Positions 1-7,943 of a DNA stretch of 30,117 bases are shown here, piece by piece. Where the stretch lies: positions 1 to 30,117 of the forward strand of contig JAWXUO010000023.1 of NCBI GenBank assembly GCA_044426355.1, read 5' to 3'. The notes under the pieces were generated by a model. The model did no database searches. It saw nothing but the letters and a program-made list of their open reading frames with translations, and was not told the DNA's origin. This stretch comes from CAYJLC01 sp044426355 (GTDB lineage: Bacteria > Bacillota > Clostridia > Oscillospirales > Butyricicoccaceae). The position numbers and the translations under genes were made by a program. The first letter of the stretch is position 1, and the number at the start of each line of letters is the position of its first letter.

Positions 1-567
1 CGTTCGTCAAAATTAAGAGTTCCACAACTTTCTTTTCCACAAGAAATTAAACCATTTTTAACTATTGTAAAATGGTATTGCGTTTTCTACATATTATTTA
101 ATGATTTATGTAAAGTTTGTCCTATTCAATATTTTACAGTTCCTGCAACAGGCTATACTTCAAACACAAGTAACTGGGCTTGGATTTGGGCTGTTGTTAT
201 GGTAGTTTTCTGTACACTAAGTGATAGAGCAGCGTGTAGAGTTTGTCCTATTGGTGCTTTAACAGGTATATTCAATAGAATTAGTGGTGCAAGAATTAAA
301 AAATGTGGTGCTGCGTGTACTCACTGTAGAGCTTGTTTAGAAGCTTGCCCTATGGATATTCAAGCGATTTATGAAGACCGTGAAAACGAAGATGTTACTT
401 TCGACGAATGTTTATATTGTATGAAATGTATTGAAGTATGTCCTGAAAAAGGAGCTTTACGTTTTGATTTGTTCGGAAAAACTATTTTAGAATCACGTAG
501 AGAGGTAAAAGTAACTTTAGGTGGACCTGTGTCTATTCCTGATGATACGGAGGATAATGATGGATAA
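1..567 (+). CDS. NapH/CcoG-like membrane polyferredoxin, 5'-truncated
   Basis: The reading frame is open from base 1 to the TAA at 565-567, so this is the C-terminal 188 residues of a gene that begins upstream. The visible part has a cysteine motif CKVCP, a membrane segment around WAWIWAVVMVVF, a second motif CRVCPIGALTG, and then two ferredoxin-type clusters (CxxCxxCxxxCP; the first is CTHCRACLEACP, the second CLYCMKCIEVCP). Paired CxxCP motifs beside membrane helices plus a cytosolic 2x[4Fe-4S] domain are typical of NapH/NosR/CcoG-like polyferredoxins, which move electrons at the membrane. The next gene overlaps its end by 8 bp, so the two are translationally coupled. By inference it supplies electrons to, or takes them from, the iron-sulfur enzyme pair encoded next. 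The true start lies outside the window. Confidence 0.85.
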   Translation, partial: RSSKLRVPQLSFPQEIKPFLTIVKWYCVFYILFNDLCKVCPIQYFTVPATGYTSNTSNWAWIWAVVMVVFCTLSDRAACRVCPIGALTGIFNRISGARIKKCGAACTHCRACLEACPMDIQAIYEDRENEDVTFDECLYCMKCIEVCPEKGALRFDLFGKTILESRREVKVTLGGPVSIPDDTEDNDG

Positions 568-1798
568 CAGAACTAAAGAACGCTATTCGAGAAATATTCA
601 AAGAATAGCAAACGGGACTATCGGTCAAATGACTAGCGAATATGATTTTGATTTTTATAATGACATATATAGTACAGCTTTTTGTAACTTTGACGAAACA
701 GATAAAAGATATATCGGTACATATTGTGTTATGATTCCTGACGAAATTATATACGCATTAGGATATACTCCACTTCGTATGTGTGCAGGACATCAAATAC
801 CTGCTTTAGTAGGGGACGAAATGATACCTCGTGATGCTTGTCCTTTAATAAAAGCATCGGCTGGTTTTCAGGCTATGAAAGTTTTACCAATGTATAACCA
901 ATGCGAACTTGCTATTATGCCTATGACTTGTGAAGTTAAAAGAAAAAGCGTAGAAGTTTTATCTAAACATCTTCCTGTAATTCCTGTTCCGATTTCAATG
1001 TCTAAATCAAATTCTTCTTTTGAAGATACTGTATCTGTAATTATAGGTTTAATTAAAACACTAGAAATTCAAACAGAAACAAAAATCACAAGCAAAGCAC
1101 TTCAACAAGCTTGTTTAGATATTAACAAAGCACAAAAACAAGCTTATAAACTTCAAAGAAAACTTTATTCAGAACACCCACAAATAAAAGGGTCTGAGGT
1201 TATGTATGCTTTAAATAGCTTTATTTACACAAACCCTCACGAATGGGAAGTTGCAACTCGTACTTTGCTAGAAGAAATAGAAGAAAGAGAAGAAAACCCA
1301 AAAGTTCCAAAAAGACAAAAACCACGTGTTTTTATCGCAGGTTCTCCAGTTAGTTTTCCAAACTATAAAGTACCATTTATGATAGAAGAATTAGGAGCTC
1401 AAATTGTAGGCGACGAATCTTGTCTATCAGGTAGATTATTATACGACCCAGTTGTTCCTATGGATTTTAGTAAAACTAGTATGATACGTGCACTTGCAGC
1501 ACGATATATAGCAGCTTGTACTTGTCCTGTTTTTGACAATGTAGAAGACAGGATTGCAAGTCTTAAAACAAGACTTGATGAAACTGGTGCAGAAGGTATA
1601 ATATATCACGTTTTACGTGGTTGTGTGCCATATGATTTCGAACTTTCTGCTATAGAAGATTGGGCAGAAAAAGAAAAAGTTCCACTTTTACGTGTTGAAA
1701 CAGACTTTAGCACAGAAGACGTAGAACAAATTAAAATTAGATTTGAAGCTTTTGTAGAAATGATAGATCAACGCAGAAGACAAAACAAAAAAGGTTAA
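560..1798 (+). CDS. 2-hydroxyacyl-CoA dehydratase-family protein, double-cubane (DCCP/YjiM)-like
   Basis: The 412-residue protein belongs to the HgdB/FldB/YjiM family of ATP-activated iron-sulfur enzymes. I start it at ATG 560, six bases after the GGAGG at 549-553; ATG 557 is an in-frame alternative. Cysteines that could bind a cluster are C94 (RDACPLIKAS), C124 (MPMTCEVKRK) and those in DESCLSG, AACTCPVFD and RGCVPYD. True 2-hydroxyacyl-CoA dehydratases are made of two different subunits and sit beside a CoA transferase. Here there is one subunit and one activase with no CoA transferase. That pattern fits the single-gene homologues, including the double-cubane cluster proteins, which reduce small substrates at an [Fe8S9] cluster. 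The family is secure; the double-cubane assignment and the substrate are inference. It overlaps the upstream polyferredoxin gene. Confidence 0.85.
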   Translation: MDNRTKERYSRNIQRIANGTIGQMTSEYDFDFYNDIYSTAFCNFDETDKRYIGTYCVMIPDEIIYALGYTPLRMCAGHQIPALVGDEMIPRDACPLIKASAGFQAMKVLPMYNQCELAIMPMTCEVKRKSVEVLSKHLPVIPVPISMSKSNSSFEDTVSVIIGLIKTLEIQTETKITSKALQQACLDINKAQKQAYKLQRKLYSEHPQIKGSEVMYALNSFIYTNPHEWEVATRTLLEEIEEREENPKVPKRQKPRVFIAGSPVSFPNYKVPFMIEELGAQIVGDESCLSGRLLYDPVVPMDFSKTSMIRALAARYIAACTCPVFDNVEDRIASLKTRLDETGAEGIIYHVLRGCVPYDFELSAIEDWAEKEKVPLLRVETDFSTEDVEQIKIRFEAFVEMIDQRRRQNKKG

Positions 1799-1820
1799 AC
1801 ATCTTAGAAAGGATAAAAAA

Positions 1821-2615
1821 ATGAGTAAATATTATTTAGGATTTGACGGTGGTTCAACTTACATAAAAGCAGCTTTAATTAAAGGCGACGAAGTTATAAT
1901 GACAAAAGTTTCTTCAACTGGTATTGATAATGATGCTACTTGCGAAAAACTTTTACAGTCTATAACACAAGAAGTTGGAATTACACCAGAAGATATAGAC
2001 TACATTACAGCAACTGGATATAGCAGACGTTCTATCTCTCTTGCAGATGACACTATATCAGAAATCACAGCTCACGCTTATGGCACAAGACTTACTTCTC
2101 CAGATGGAGTTGTTCCAGGAATGGTTATCGATATTGGGGGACAAGATAGTAAAATTATAGCACTAGACCAAGATGGTGGTGTTAAAAACTTTATTATGAA
2201 TGACAAATGTGCAGCAGGTACTGGTAAATTTATCGAAGTTATTGCTGATATTTTAGAAACAACTATAGATAAAGTTGCAGAACACTCTGCTGAAAGCCAA
2301 AATCCATGTCAAATTAACTCAACTTGTGTAGTTTTCGCACAAACAGAAATTATATCACTTATTGCACAGAAAAAATCTCGTGCTGATATACTTTGTGGAA
2401 TGCATGTTTCAATGGCGAATCGTATTTCAAAACTTGCAAGAAAATACAAAGGTGAGGGCAGAGTTTTAATGACTGGTGGTGGAGCTTTAAACGATGGACT
2501 TCGTCTTGCTATAGAAGATGAACTAATGTGCGATGTTTGTGCTGCAGTTCACCCTCAGTTTAATGGAGCTATTGGTGCAGCACTTATCGCTGTAGAACAA
2601 AAGCAAGCATTATAG
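1821..2615 (+). CDS. CoA-dehydratase activase / DCCP reductase-like ATPase (HgdC/YjiL family)
   Basis: This 264-residue ASKHA-fold ATPase has the family landmarks: phosphate-1 loop FDGGST (residues 8-13), DIGGQDSK (104-111), CAAGTGKF (130-137) and a C-terminal GGGALNDG. C130 and C169 match the two cysteines that hold the shared [4Fe-4S] cluster at the dimer interface of HgdC (C127 and C166); the spacing of 39 is the same. In this family ATP hydrolysis drives a low-potential electron into the partner enzyme. The gene lies 22 nt after the dehydratase-like gene, and the RBS GAAAGGA is at about 1806. The length is normal for the family and all key residues are present, so it should be active. Confidence 0.92.
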   Translation: MSKYYLGFDGGSTYIKAALIKGDEVIMTKVSSTGIDNDATCEKLLQSITQEVGITPEDIDYITATGYSRRSISLADDTISEITAHAYGTRLTSPDGVVPGMVIDIGGQDSKIIALDQDGGVKNFIMNDKCAAGTGKFIEVIADILETTIDKVAEHSAESQNPCQINSTCVVFAQTEIISLIAQKKSRADILCGMHVSMANRISKLARKYKGEGRVLMTGGGALNDGLRLAIEDELMCDVCAAVHPQFNGAIGAALIAVEQKQAL

Positions 2616-2631
2616 AATTTCGAGGTAAAAA

Positions 2632-3330
2632 ATGACAACATCAACCATATTCGCAACCGTCTTATTTATGGGTTTTTCCTGTAGCATGGGCTGTGGAACG
2701 GTTAACACACCATTTTTACTAGGAAGTTTACTAGGAGATGGAACAAGTATAGACCAAAGCAGAAAATCAATAATGTTATTTTCTTTAGGAAAAATAATTT
2801 CACTTATGATAATGGGATTTCTAAGTGCAGTTTTTGGCAGTATAATTTTAACGTATGTTCAAACATTATATCCAGATGCTACCATTTGGATTATAAGAAT
2901 TACTACAATTATTTTTGGTGCAAGAATTCTTTATTTTACTATTAAAAATGAATTTTTACCAAAAAAAGATGATGAACCAACAGGTTGCTCAAGTTGTGCA
3001 GGTTGTCCATCAAGCAAAGGTTGTTCTTCTGTAAAAACTGAACAAAAAATACCAAAATCATATTTTATTGCAGGGCTTCTATATGCCACAATTCCTTGTG
3101 GTCCACTTTTAACAACGCTAACATATGCAAGTACTATGAATATATTTACAGCAATGTTGCTTTTAGGTTTATTTGGACTTGTAAATTCATTAATTCCAGT
3201 ATTCTTTTTCGCATCTCTTGTAGGTATGGCAAACGCAGAATTTACAAAAAACAGTACTAATTTCTTAAGATACGTTAAATTATCTGGTGGAGCAATACTT
3301 GTTTATGCAGCAATTTTTAGAGTTTATTAA
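2632..3330 (+). CDS. DsbD_2/UreH-like (TauE/SafE-type) membrane protein with Cys-rich loop
   Basis: The 232-residue protein has about six hydrophobic segments. The first carries CSMGC (C17, C21), comparable to the HCxGMCG motif of the DsbD_2/UreH-like family, and the fourth carries IPCGPLL (C156). Family members move reducing power or metal ions across the membrane. Between the two three-helix halves is a hydrophilic loop with C119, C122, C125 and C131 (CSSCAGC...GC), which could hold a metal or a disulfide. It follows the activase by 16 nt with a weak RBS (GAGG), so it is co-transcribed. By inference it links the cytosolic iron-sulfur enzymes to an extracytoplasmic thiol or metal. The family call is firm at the superfamily level only. 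Confidence 0.75.
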   Translation: MTTSTIFATVLFMGFSCSMGCGTVNTPFLLGSLLGDGTSIDQSRKSIMLFSLGKIISLMIMGFLSAVFGSIILTYVQTLYPDATIWIIRITTIIFGARILYFTIKNEFLPKKDDEPTGCSSCAGCPSSKGCSSVKTEQKIPKSYFIAGLLYATIPCGPLLTTLTYASTMNIFTAMLLLGLFGLVNSLIPVFFFASLVGMANAEFTKNSTNFLRYVKLSGGAILVYAAIFRVY

Positions 3331-3357
3331 AAAAACAAAATCAAAGGAGATTTTCAA

Positions 3358-3972
3358 ATGAAAAAATTATTATTAACACTTACTTTAGTAGCGAGCCTAC
3401 TAACATCAATGACGGTTTTCGCACACGACGAAACTGCAACTAATGACAACTCGGGTCAACAACAAACAGCTACTGTAACAGAAGCAGATTTTAACTTTAC
3501 TACAGATGCTGCTAACACTACGGTAACATTACAATATGCTGACGGTTCACCTCTTGCAAATGCTGCTGTAACAGTTAAAAATGCTGTTAGTGGTGCAGAT
3601 GGGGATATAGTTCAAAATCAATCAGCTGGTGCAGATGGTACTTTCAACTATGGCGAATGGGTGAAAGATGGCGTAGCTATTTTACGTGTAACAGACCCTG
3701 TGTCAAACAATGCTATCGAATATAATATCGAAAATGGAACAATGACTATCGAAGCAGGTAAAGGAAGTAAAGGCGACGGTGGCGACCGTACTGCACAACA
3801 AGCAGCGTCACAATCAAGTACATATATTATAATAGGTGTAGTAGTTGCTGTATTAGTTATAGCTACAATTGTTGTTATTAGTGCTCAAAAGAAAAAGAAA
3901 GCAGCTTTCGAAGCAGAAAATGCTAAAAAGAAAGGCAAAAAAAGCAAAAAATCTGATAAAGAAGAAAAATAA
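3358..3972 (+). CDS. Exported single-pass protein with Ig/CbiL-like domain and Lys-rich tail
   Basis: This is a 204-residue protein of unknown function. A signal peptide (KK, then a hydrophobic stretch, predicted cleavage after VFA22) is followed by an acidic, Gln/Thr-rich linker. Then comes a beta-rich segment (about 45-130) with the wording of carboxypeptidase-regulatory-like domains (YADGSPLANAAVTV). A TM helix spans about 156-177, and a cytosolic tail of mostly K, A and E ends the protein. The order signal peptide, Ig-like domain and C-terminal TM recalls CbiL-type nickel-transport accessory proteins, but no metal motif is obvious. RBS AAAGGAG lies at 3344-3350. It is the last gene before the terminator at 3993-4019 and probably the outward-facing part of the redox operon. 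Confidence 0.75.
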   Translation: MKKLLLTLTLVASLLTSMTVFAHDETATNDNSGQQQTATVTEADFNFTTDAANTTVTLQYADGSPLANAAVTVKNAVSGADGDIVQNQSAGADGTFNYGEWVKDGVAILRVTDPVSNNAIEYNIENGTMTIEAGKGSKGDGGDRTAQQAASQSSTYIIIGVVVAVLVIATIVVISAQKKKKAAFEAENAKKKGKKSKKSDKEEK

Positions 3973-3992
3973 AATTGCTCTTTAAAAACATT

Positions 3993-4019
3993 AAAACCAC
4001 CGAATTTGGTGGTTTTTTT
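3993..4019 (+). terminator. Intrinsic terminator of the redox operon
   Basis: AAAACCACC (3993-4001), loop GAATTT, then GGTGG followed by seven T. It is a compact stem plus T-run 20 nt after the stop codon at 3972. Confidence 0.85.
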
Positions 4020-4055
4020 GCAATTAAATATATAGGTATAAGAAAGGTGAAAATT

Positions 4056-4802
4056 ATGAAAAAAGTAGTAGTATTAGGTTGTGGAAGACTAGGAAAAATC
4101 ATAGCGAGTGCTATACACGCAGGTGTTGTAGAGGGTGTAACTTTGCATGCAATATTATGTAGAGAGCCTGATAAGCACGCAGAATTTGCAAAAGAAATGG
4201 GTTGTATGATTAGCAATTCTCTTGATGAGGTAATGCAAGCGAAGCCTGACTATGTTGTAGAAGCTGGAACTAAAGAAGCTGTTATAGAGCATACTGAAAA
4301 CGTACTTAGAAAAGGTGCAGATATTATTCTTCTTTCTATGGGTGTTTTCGTTGATGAGAATTATTATAACCACATAAAAAATGTTGCTATTGAAACAAAT
4401 CAAAGAGTTCATTTAGCATCTGGGGTAGTAGGTGGCTTTGATATAATGTCTACAGCTATGCTGATGGGAGAATTAAAATCTACTTTTGAAACAAGAAGAA
4501 AGCCAAGAAACGAAGGTAACGCACCTACCGAATTTAGTGGTACAGCTGAAGAACTTTACAGCCATTTTCCAAATAACTTAAATGTCGCTATCGCAGTAGC
4601 GTTGGGTACAAATGGTCCTAAAAACACATTTGCAAACCTTGTTAAAATAGAAGGCGATGAAAATTCTAGTTTCTCGACAACACTAGAAGGGGAGTTTGGA
4701 AAATCATATATCTACACAGAGCTTAACGGAAAAGGTCCTGCTATGGCAGGGTGGAGTGCTGTTGCAATGCTTCAAAGATTAACGCAACCAATTAGTTTTT
4801 AA
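4056..4802 (+). CDS. Aspartate dehydrogenase (NadX)-like dehydrogenase, divergent
   Basis: The start is ATG 4056, seven bases after AAAGGTG; the frame is open further upstream, but only through the terminator stem. The 248-residue protein has an N-terminal Rossmann fold (VVLGCGRLGK). It also has NadX/AspDH landmarks such as VVEAGTKEAV, ILLSMGVFVDE, LASGVVGGFD and the FPNNLNVA segment of the C-terminal catalytic domain. AspDH converts aspartate to oxaloacetate or iminoaspartate with NAD(P). From memory of the family consensus (NxHxI and a later NPKTS-type segment), the catalytic-site histidine is Phe here and NPKTS is missing. The substrate may therefore differ. No nadA or nadC lies nearby. 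It sits alone between two terminators with no clear promoter of its own. Confidence 0.7.
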   Translation: MKKVVVLGCGRLGKIIASAIHAGVVEGVTLHAILCREPDKHAEFAKEMGCMISNSLDEVMQAKPDYVVEAGTKEAVIEHTENVLRKGADIILLSMGVFVDENYYNHIKNVAIETNQRVHLASGVVGGFDIMSTAMLMGELKSTFETRRKPRNEGNAPTEFSGTAEELYSHFPNNLNVAIAVALGTNGPKNTFANLVKIEGDENSSFSTTLEGEFGKSYIYTELNGKGPAMAGWSAVAMLQRLTQPISF

Positions 4803-4810
4803 CAAAAAAT

Positions 4811-4844
4811 AACCCTTAAATTGTAGAGATACAGTTTAAGGGTT
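4811..4844. terminator. Bidirectional terminator between convergent genes
   Basis: AACCCTTAAA (4811-4820) pairs with TTTAAGGGTT (4835-4844), with an inner TGTA/TACA around GAGA. On the minus strand the stem is followed by ATTTTTTG, so it should end both the 4056 and the 4854 transcripts. Confidence 0.8.
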
Positions 4845-4853
4845 TGTTATATT

Positions 4854-5702
4854 TTAGAATAAAAGTTCGAATAAAACACCAGCAAGTGATGCTGTACAGT
4901 AAAGTGCTAAAATTATTTTTGCAACAAGTTTAGGATTTTGATTTCCACGAATAAGTACTATCAAACCAAATCCAGCAGCCGAAATAAGTCCCGAAAGGGT
5001 AGACCCAAAACTAAGACCACCACTTAGGTATAAACTTGCTATTATAATAGATACAGCACAACTTGGAATAAGTCCTATTAATGCTGAAATTAAAGGTTGT
5101 AAAAAACTATCAGTAAGCAAAATTGCTTGTAAAAACTCTTTGCCGACAAGCGCTATTGTAAAGTCAAAAATAAAGAAAACTATATATACACAAAGAAAAA
5201 TTTTTAAGGTGTGTTTTAGTGCAAAAACAGAAACTTTACCCTCTGTTTCGCAACATTCACAATGGTTTTTGTGCGAACAATCGTCTAAAAAATGATTGTT
5301 TATATCATATTTAAAAACTTTATCGAAGAAAAATCCAAAGATTATAGCCAAAATAACTTTTATAAGAATAAGTAAAAGTGCATTTAAAAAATTATCTCCA
5401 CCTGTAAAAAGAATTATTAAAGCCTCATCAGAAGAAGAAATAAAAACGGCAAGTAAAGTACCCACGGTTATTTTATTTCGATTAAATAAATCAGATGCGA
5501 CAACAGCTACGCCACATTGTGGAACAACACCTAAAAGTGCACCAGTCAGTGGAGAGTTCGCCTTATTTGTTACGAGTTCTTCGGTAGAAATTTTTCGTTC
5601 TAAATTCATTACAATGTAGTAAACTGCATATAAAATTGGAATAATTGTCCATGTGTGCGAAAAAGAATGCCACAGTGAATGTAAAATTGTGTCGATTAAC
5701 AT
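4854..5702 (-). CDS. Putative 10-TM heavy-metal / manganese exporter (ArsP_2-like)
   Basis: The 282-residue protein is a polytopic membrane protein of the type annotated as putative manganese transporter or arsenic efflux protein (PF11449-like). Its two halves each carry a polar motif within helices: GVVPQCGVAV (58-67) with SSSDEAL (89-95), and LIPSCAVSI in the second half. The cytoplasmic loop at about 137-151 is rich in His and Cys (HFLDDCSHKNHCECC) and looks like a metal-binding patch. The start at 5702 is supported by GAGAGG nine bases upstream. It is monocistronic, read from the promoter at 5751-5779 and ended by the terminator at 4811-4844. The ion is not determined by sequence. Confidence 0.75.
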   Translation of the reverse strand: MLIDTILHSLWHSFSHTWTIIPILYAVYYIVMNLERKISTEELVTNKANSPLTGALLGVVPQCGVAVVASDLFNRNKITVGTLLAVFISSSDEALIILFTGGDNFLNALLLILIKVILAIIFGFFFDKVFKYDINNHFLDDCSHKNHCECCETEGKVSVFALKHTLKIFLCVYIVFFIFDFTIALVGKEFLQAILLTDSFLQPLISALIGLIPSCAVSIIIASLYLSGGLSFGSTLSGLISAAGFGLIVLIRGNQNPKLVAKIILALYCTASLAGVLFELLF

Positions 5703-5732
5703 TTTAAAATCCTCTCAATATAAAAGTTGTCT

Positions 5733-5779
5733 TATACTAACTCACTTTTTAGTATATCATTTAAGTAAAAATATGTCAA
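5733..5779 (-). promoter_or_regulatory. Promoter of the metal exporter with a palindromic operator over the -10
   Basis: Read on the minus strand: TTGACA (5779-5774), a 17-nt spacer, then TATACT (5756-5751). The -10 is the first arm of a palindrome, TATACTAA-N8-TTAGTATA (5756-5733), so a bound repressor would block polymerase. The likely regulator is a metal-sensing one, by inference. Confidence 0.75.
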
Positions 5780-5874
5780 TATATAAATTTTATAGCTAAA
5801 AAACAATGAAATATGAGCAAATATTAATGTGTTTTGTGTTATTAATAAAATATGTCTAATTGTAACTCTTAAGG

Positions 5875-5903
5875 TTGACTTTGTAAATAAAATAGTGTAT
5901 AAT
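5875..5903 (+). promoter_or_regulatory. Promoter of the tandem EAL genes
   Basis: TTGACT (5875-5880), 17-nt spacer, TATAAT (5898-5903), 45 nt before the ATG at 5949. Confidence 0.8.
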
Positions 5904-5948
5904 TATTAAAATACGTTAAAAATAATTTACATAAAAGTAGGATTTTTC

Positions 5949-7925
5949 ATGATAGAATATAATCTAACAGCCGAATACGCAGCACCTTTTTTAATATTGA
6001 TAATTTTTGTAACTTTTATAAACGATTTTGAGGAAAAAACTTTTTCTAATTATTGTTTAAAAGGTTTATATTGCGTTACATTGTTTGGTTCAATTGCACT
6101 AACATCGTCAATTATAATAGGGCTACCACCAACTGATGGTTTAGCAAATGTTACACTTATATATGTAACAAACACATTATACTTATTAACATCACCTTTA
6201 CCAAGTGGGTTTTACCTTGCACTTTGTATTTTAATGACTGCAAGAAAAACAAATGTAAAAGAACTGCTAAAGAAAATACTTCCGTGTTTCATACCATATA
6301 CAATTTATGCAATTTTTATACTTGTGAATGTCGGAAATGGAGTAGTTTCATCTGCAACTGCTGAGCAAGGATACATGAGAGGTCAGTATTATCTGATTCC
6401 TTTTGCTATAGTTGGCATACATATTTTGATTACAGCTATAATTGTTTTCAAAAACAGAAGATACATACATAAAGAAATTTTCGTTGTTGTTGTAATAAAC
6501 ATGTTATTAGCATCATCTTTAGTTATAACTCAAGCTTTAAATAGCCATATAATTTTAACTAGCGTTGGGAATATTGCAAGTATTCTTGCACTTCATTTAT
6601 ACACTTTAAGTAAAAAATCACACATAAGCCAACTTACGGGTTGTAAAAACAAACTAGCTTTATATAGTGCTTGTGAAAAACTAATTAGCAAAGAAGAATA
6701 TTTTGCGATTTATGTAGTTAGTTTGCGTGATTTTAAATCTATAAATGAGCGTAACGGACTTTCTTTCGGCGATAAAGTATTAAAAACAGTAGCAAATGAA
6801 ATAATGACGTTTTTTTCATACGAAGAAGTTTATAGCCATGATGGCGACGAATTTGCAATTCTTTTAAAAGAAAATGAAAATAATGATGATTTAATTCAAG
6901 AATGTATAAAACGTTTGCATGTTCCTTTTAATGTAGAGGATATAGAGCTAATTCAACTAGACTTTGTTTGTGCAAAAGTAGATAATAGATACTCTGGTTC
7001 TACTGTAAAAGAATTATCTGCAGCTATCGACTATTCGATTTCTTTGTTAAAACAAAATCATGGCGACCCACATTATTTATATGATGTAAACATCGTAGAT
7101 GAAATGATGCGTCGTGATAATATGATTCAACAAATAAAAGACGCAATAGACCATCGTATGTTTAGACTTACATATCAACCGATCTATTCAACAGAAAAAA
7201 AATGTTTCGACCAAGCAGAAGCTTTAGTGCGTATGCTAGATAAAGACGGAAACATCGTACCACCGTCAGAATTTATAGAAATCGCAGAAACAACTGGGCT
7301 TGTTTTACCAATGACGTATATTATTTTAGATATTGCGTGTCAAGATTTTAGATACCTTATGGATACATATGGCGACGACCTTACATTAAAATCAATATCT
7401 ATAAATATTCCGTATCATTTCTTCTTAGGCGATGATGCACAAGATAAAATTTTCGAAATACTCGAAAGACATGACATAAAAACTGACTGTATTAAAATAG
7501 AAATAACCGAACGTACGCTTGTTTCTGACAGTAAATTTATGTTAAAAACTATGGAAGATATGCAGAAAAAAGGCTTTATATTCGAACTAGATGACTTCGG
7601 TGTAGACTATTCAAATATGAGCACTTTGTTAAATCTTCCACTAGATATAATAAAAATAGATAGAAATGTACTTCTTTCAGCTTTTAAACAACCAGAAAAC
7701 ATGACTTTTTTCAAACATCTTGTTTATGGAATTAACGATACTGAAAAAGTTATTGTAATTGAGGGGATAGAAGAACGAGAACAGCTAGACTTCATTTTAG
7801 AGTGTGGTTGTCAATATGTTCAAGGATATATCTTTTCAAAACCACTGTTTTTAGACGATTTTGCAAATTTTCTTATTCCTAGTTCGCAAAATGAATTATT
7901 AAAATCGTTTGACTTGGTGTCTTAG
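5949..7925 (+). CDS. Membrane c-di-GMP phosphodiesterase: 7TM + degenerate GGDEF + EAL
   Basis: The 658-residue protein starts with about seven hydrophobic segments (residues 10-215), which look like a membrane sensor. A GGDEF domain follows (about 225-375) and then an EAL domain (about 390-650). The GGDEF signature reads HDGDEF (297-302), and the usual metal-binding aspartate of the DxDxFK segment is Ser (SLRDFK), so diguanylate cyclase activity is unlikely. The EAL domain keeps the catalytic set: EAL (424-426), N486, E521 (ITERT), DD (548-549), K569 and E605, plus VQGY. It should hydrolyse c-di-GMP. The next gene is a paralogue 18 nt downstream. RBS AGTAGGA precedes the ATG. Confidence 0.88.
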   Translation: MIEYNLTAEYAAPFLILIIFVTFINDFEEKTFSNYCLKGLYCVTLFGSIALTSSIIIGLPPTDGLANVTLIYVTNTLYLLTSPLPSGFYLALCILMTARKTNVKELLKKILPCFIPYTIYAIFILVNVGNGVVSSATAEQGYMRGQYYLIPFAIVGIHILITAIIVFKNRRYIHKEIFVVVVINMLLASSLVITQALNSHIILTSVGNIASILALHLYTLSKKSHISQLTGCKNKLALYSACEKLISKEEYFAIYVVSLRDFKSINERNGLSFGDKVLKTVANEIMTFFSYEEVYSHDGDEFAILLKENENNDDLIQECIKRLHVPFNVEDIELIQLDFVCAKVDNRYSGSTVKELSAAIDYSISLLKQNHGDPHYLYDVNIVDEMMRRDNMIQQIKDAIDHRMFRLTYQPIYSTEKKCFDQAEALVRMLDKDGNIVPPSEFIEIAETTGLVLPMTYIILDIACQDFRYLMDTYGDDLTLKSISINIPYHFFLGDDAQDKIFEILERHDIKTDCIKIEITERTLVSDSKFMLKTMEDMQKKGFIFELDDFGVDYSNMSTLLNLPLDIIKIDRNVLLSAFKQPENMTFFKHLVYGINDTEKVIVIEGIEEREQLDFILECGCQYVQGYIFSKPLFLDDFANFLIPSSQNELLKSFDLVS

Positions 7926-7943
7926 CGAAAGAGAGGAGTTTTT

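Noticed and set aside
560..2615. Reading the dehydratase and activase genes as a 2-hydroxyacyl-CoA fermentation (Stickland) pathway
   Set aside because: There is one dehydratase subunit only and no CoA transferase. The D-2-hydroxyacid dehydrogenase at 13100 is 10 kb away in another operon and is not an obvious LdhA-type enzyme.
5296..5619. 107-codon plus-strand frame opposite the metal exporter
   Set aside because: It lies entirely inside the minus-strand membrane-protein gene, which has promoter, RBS and terminator; this frame has none.
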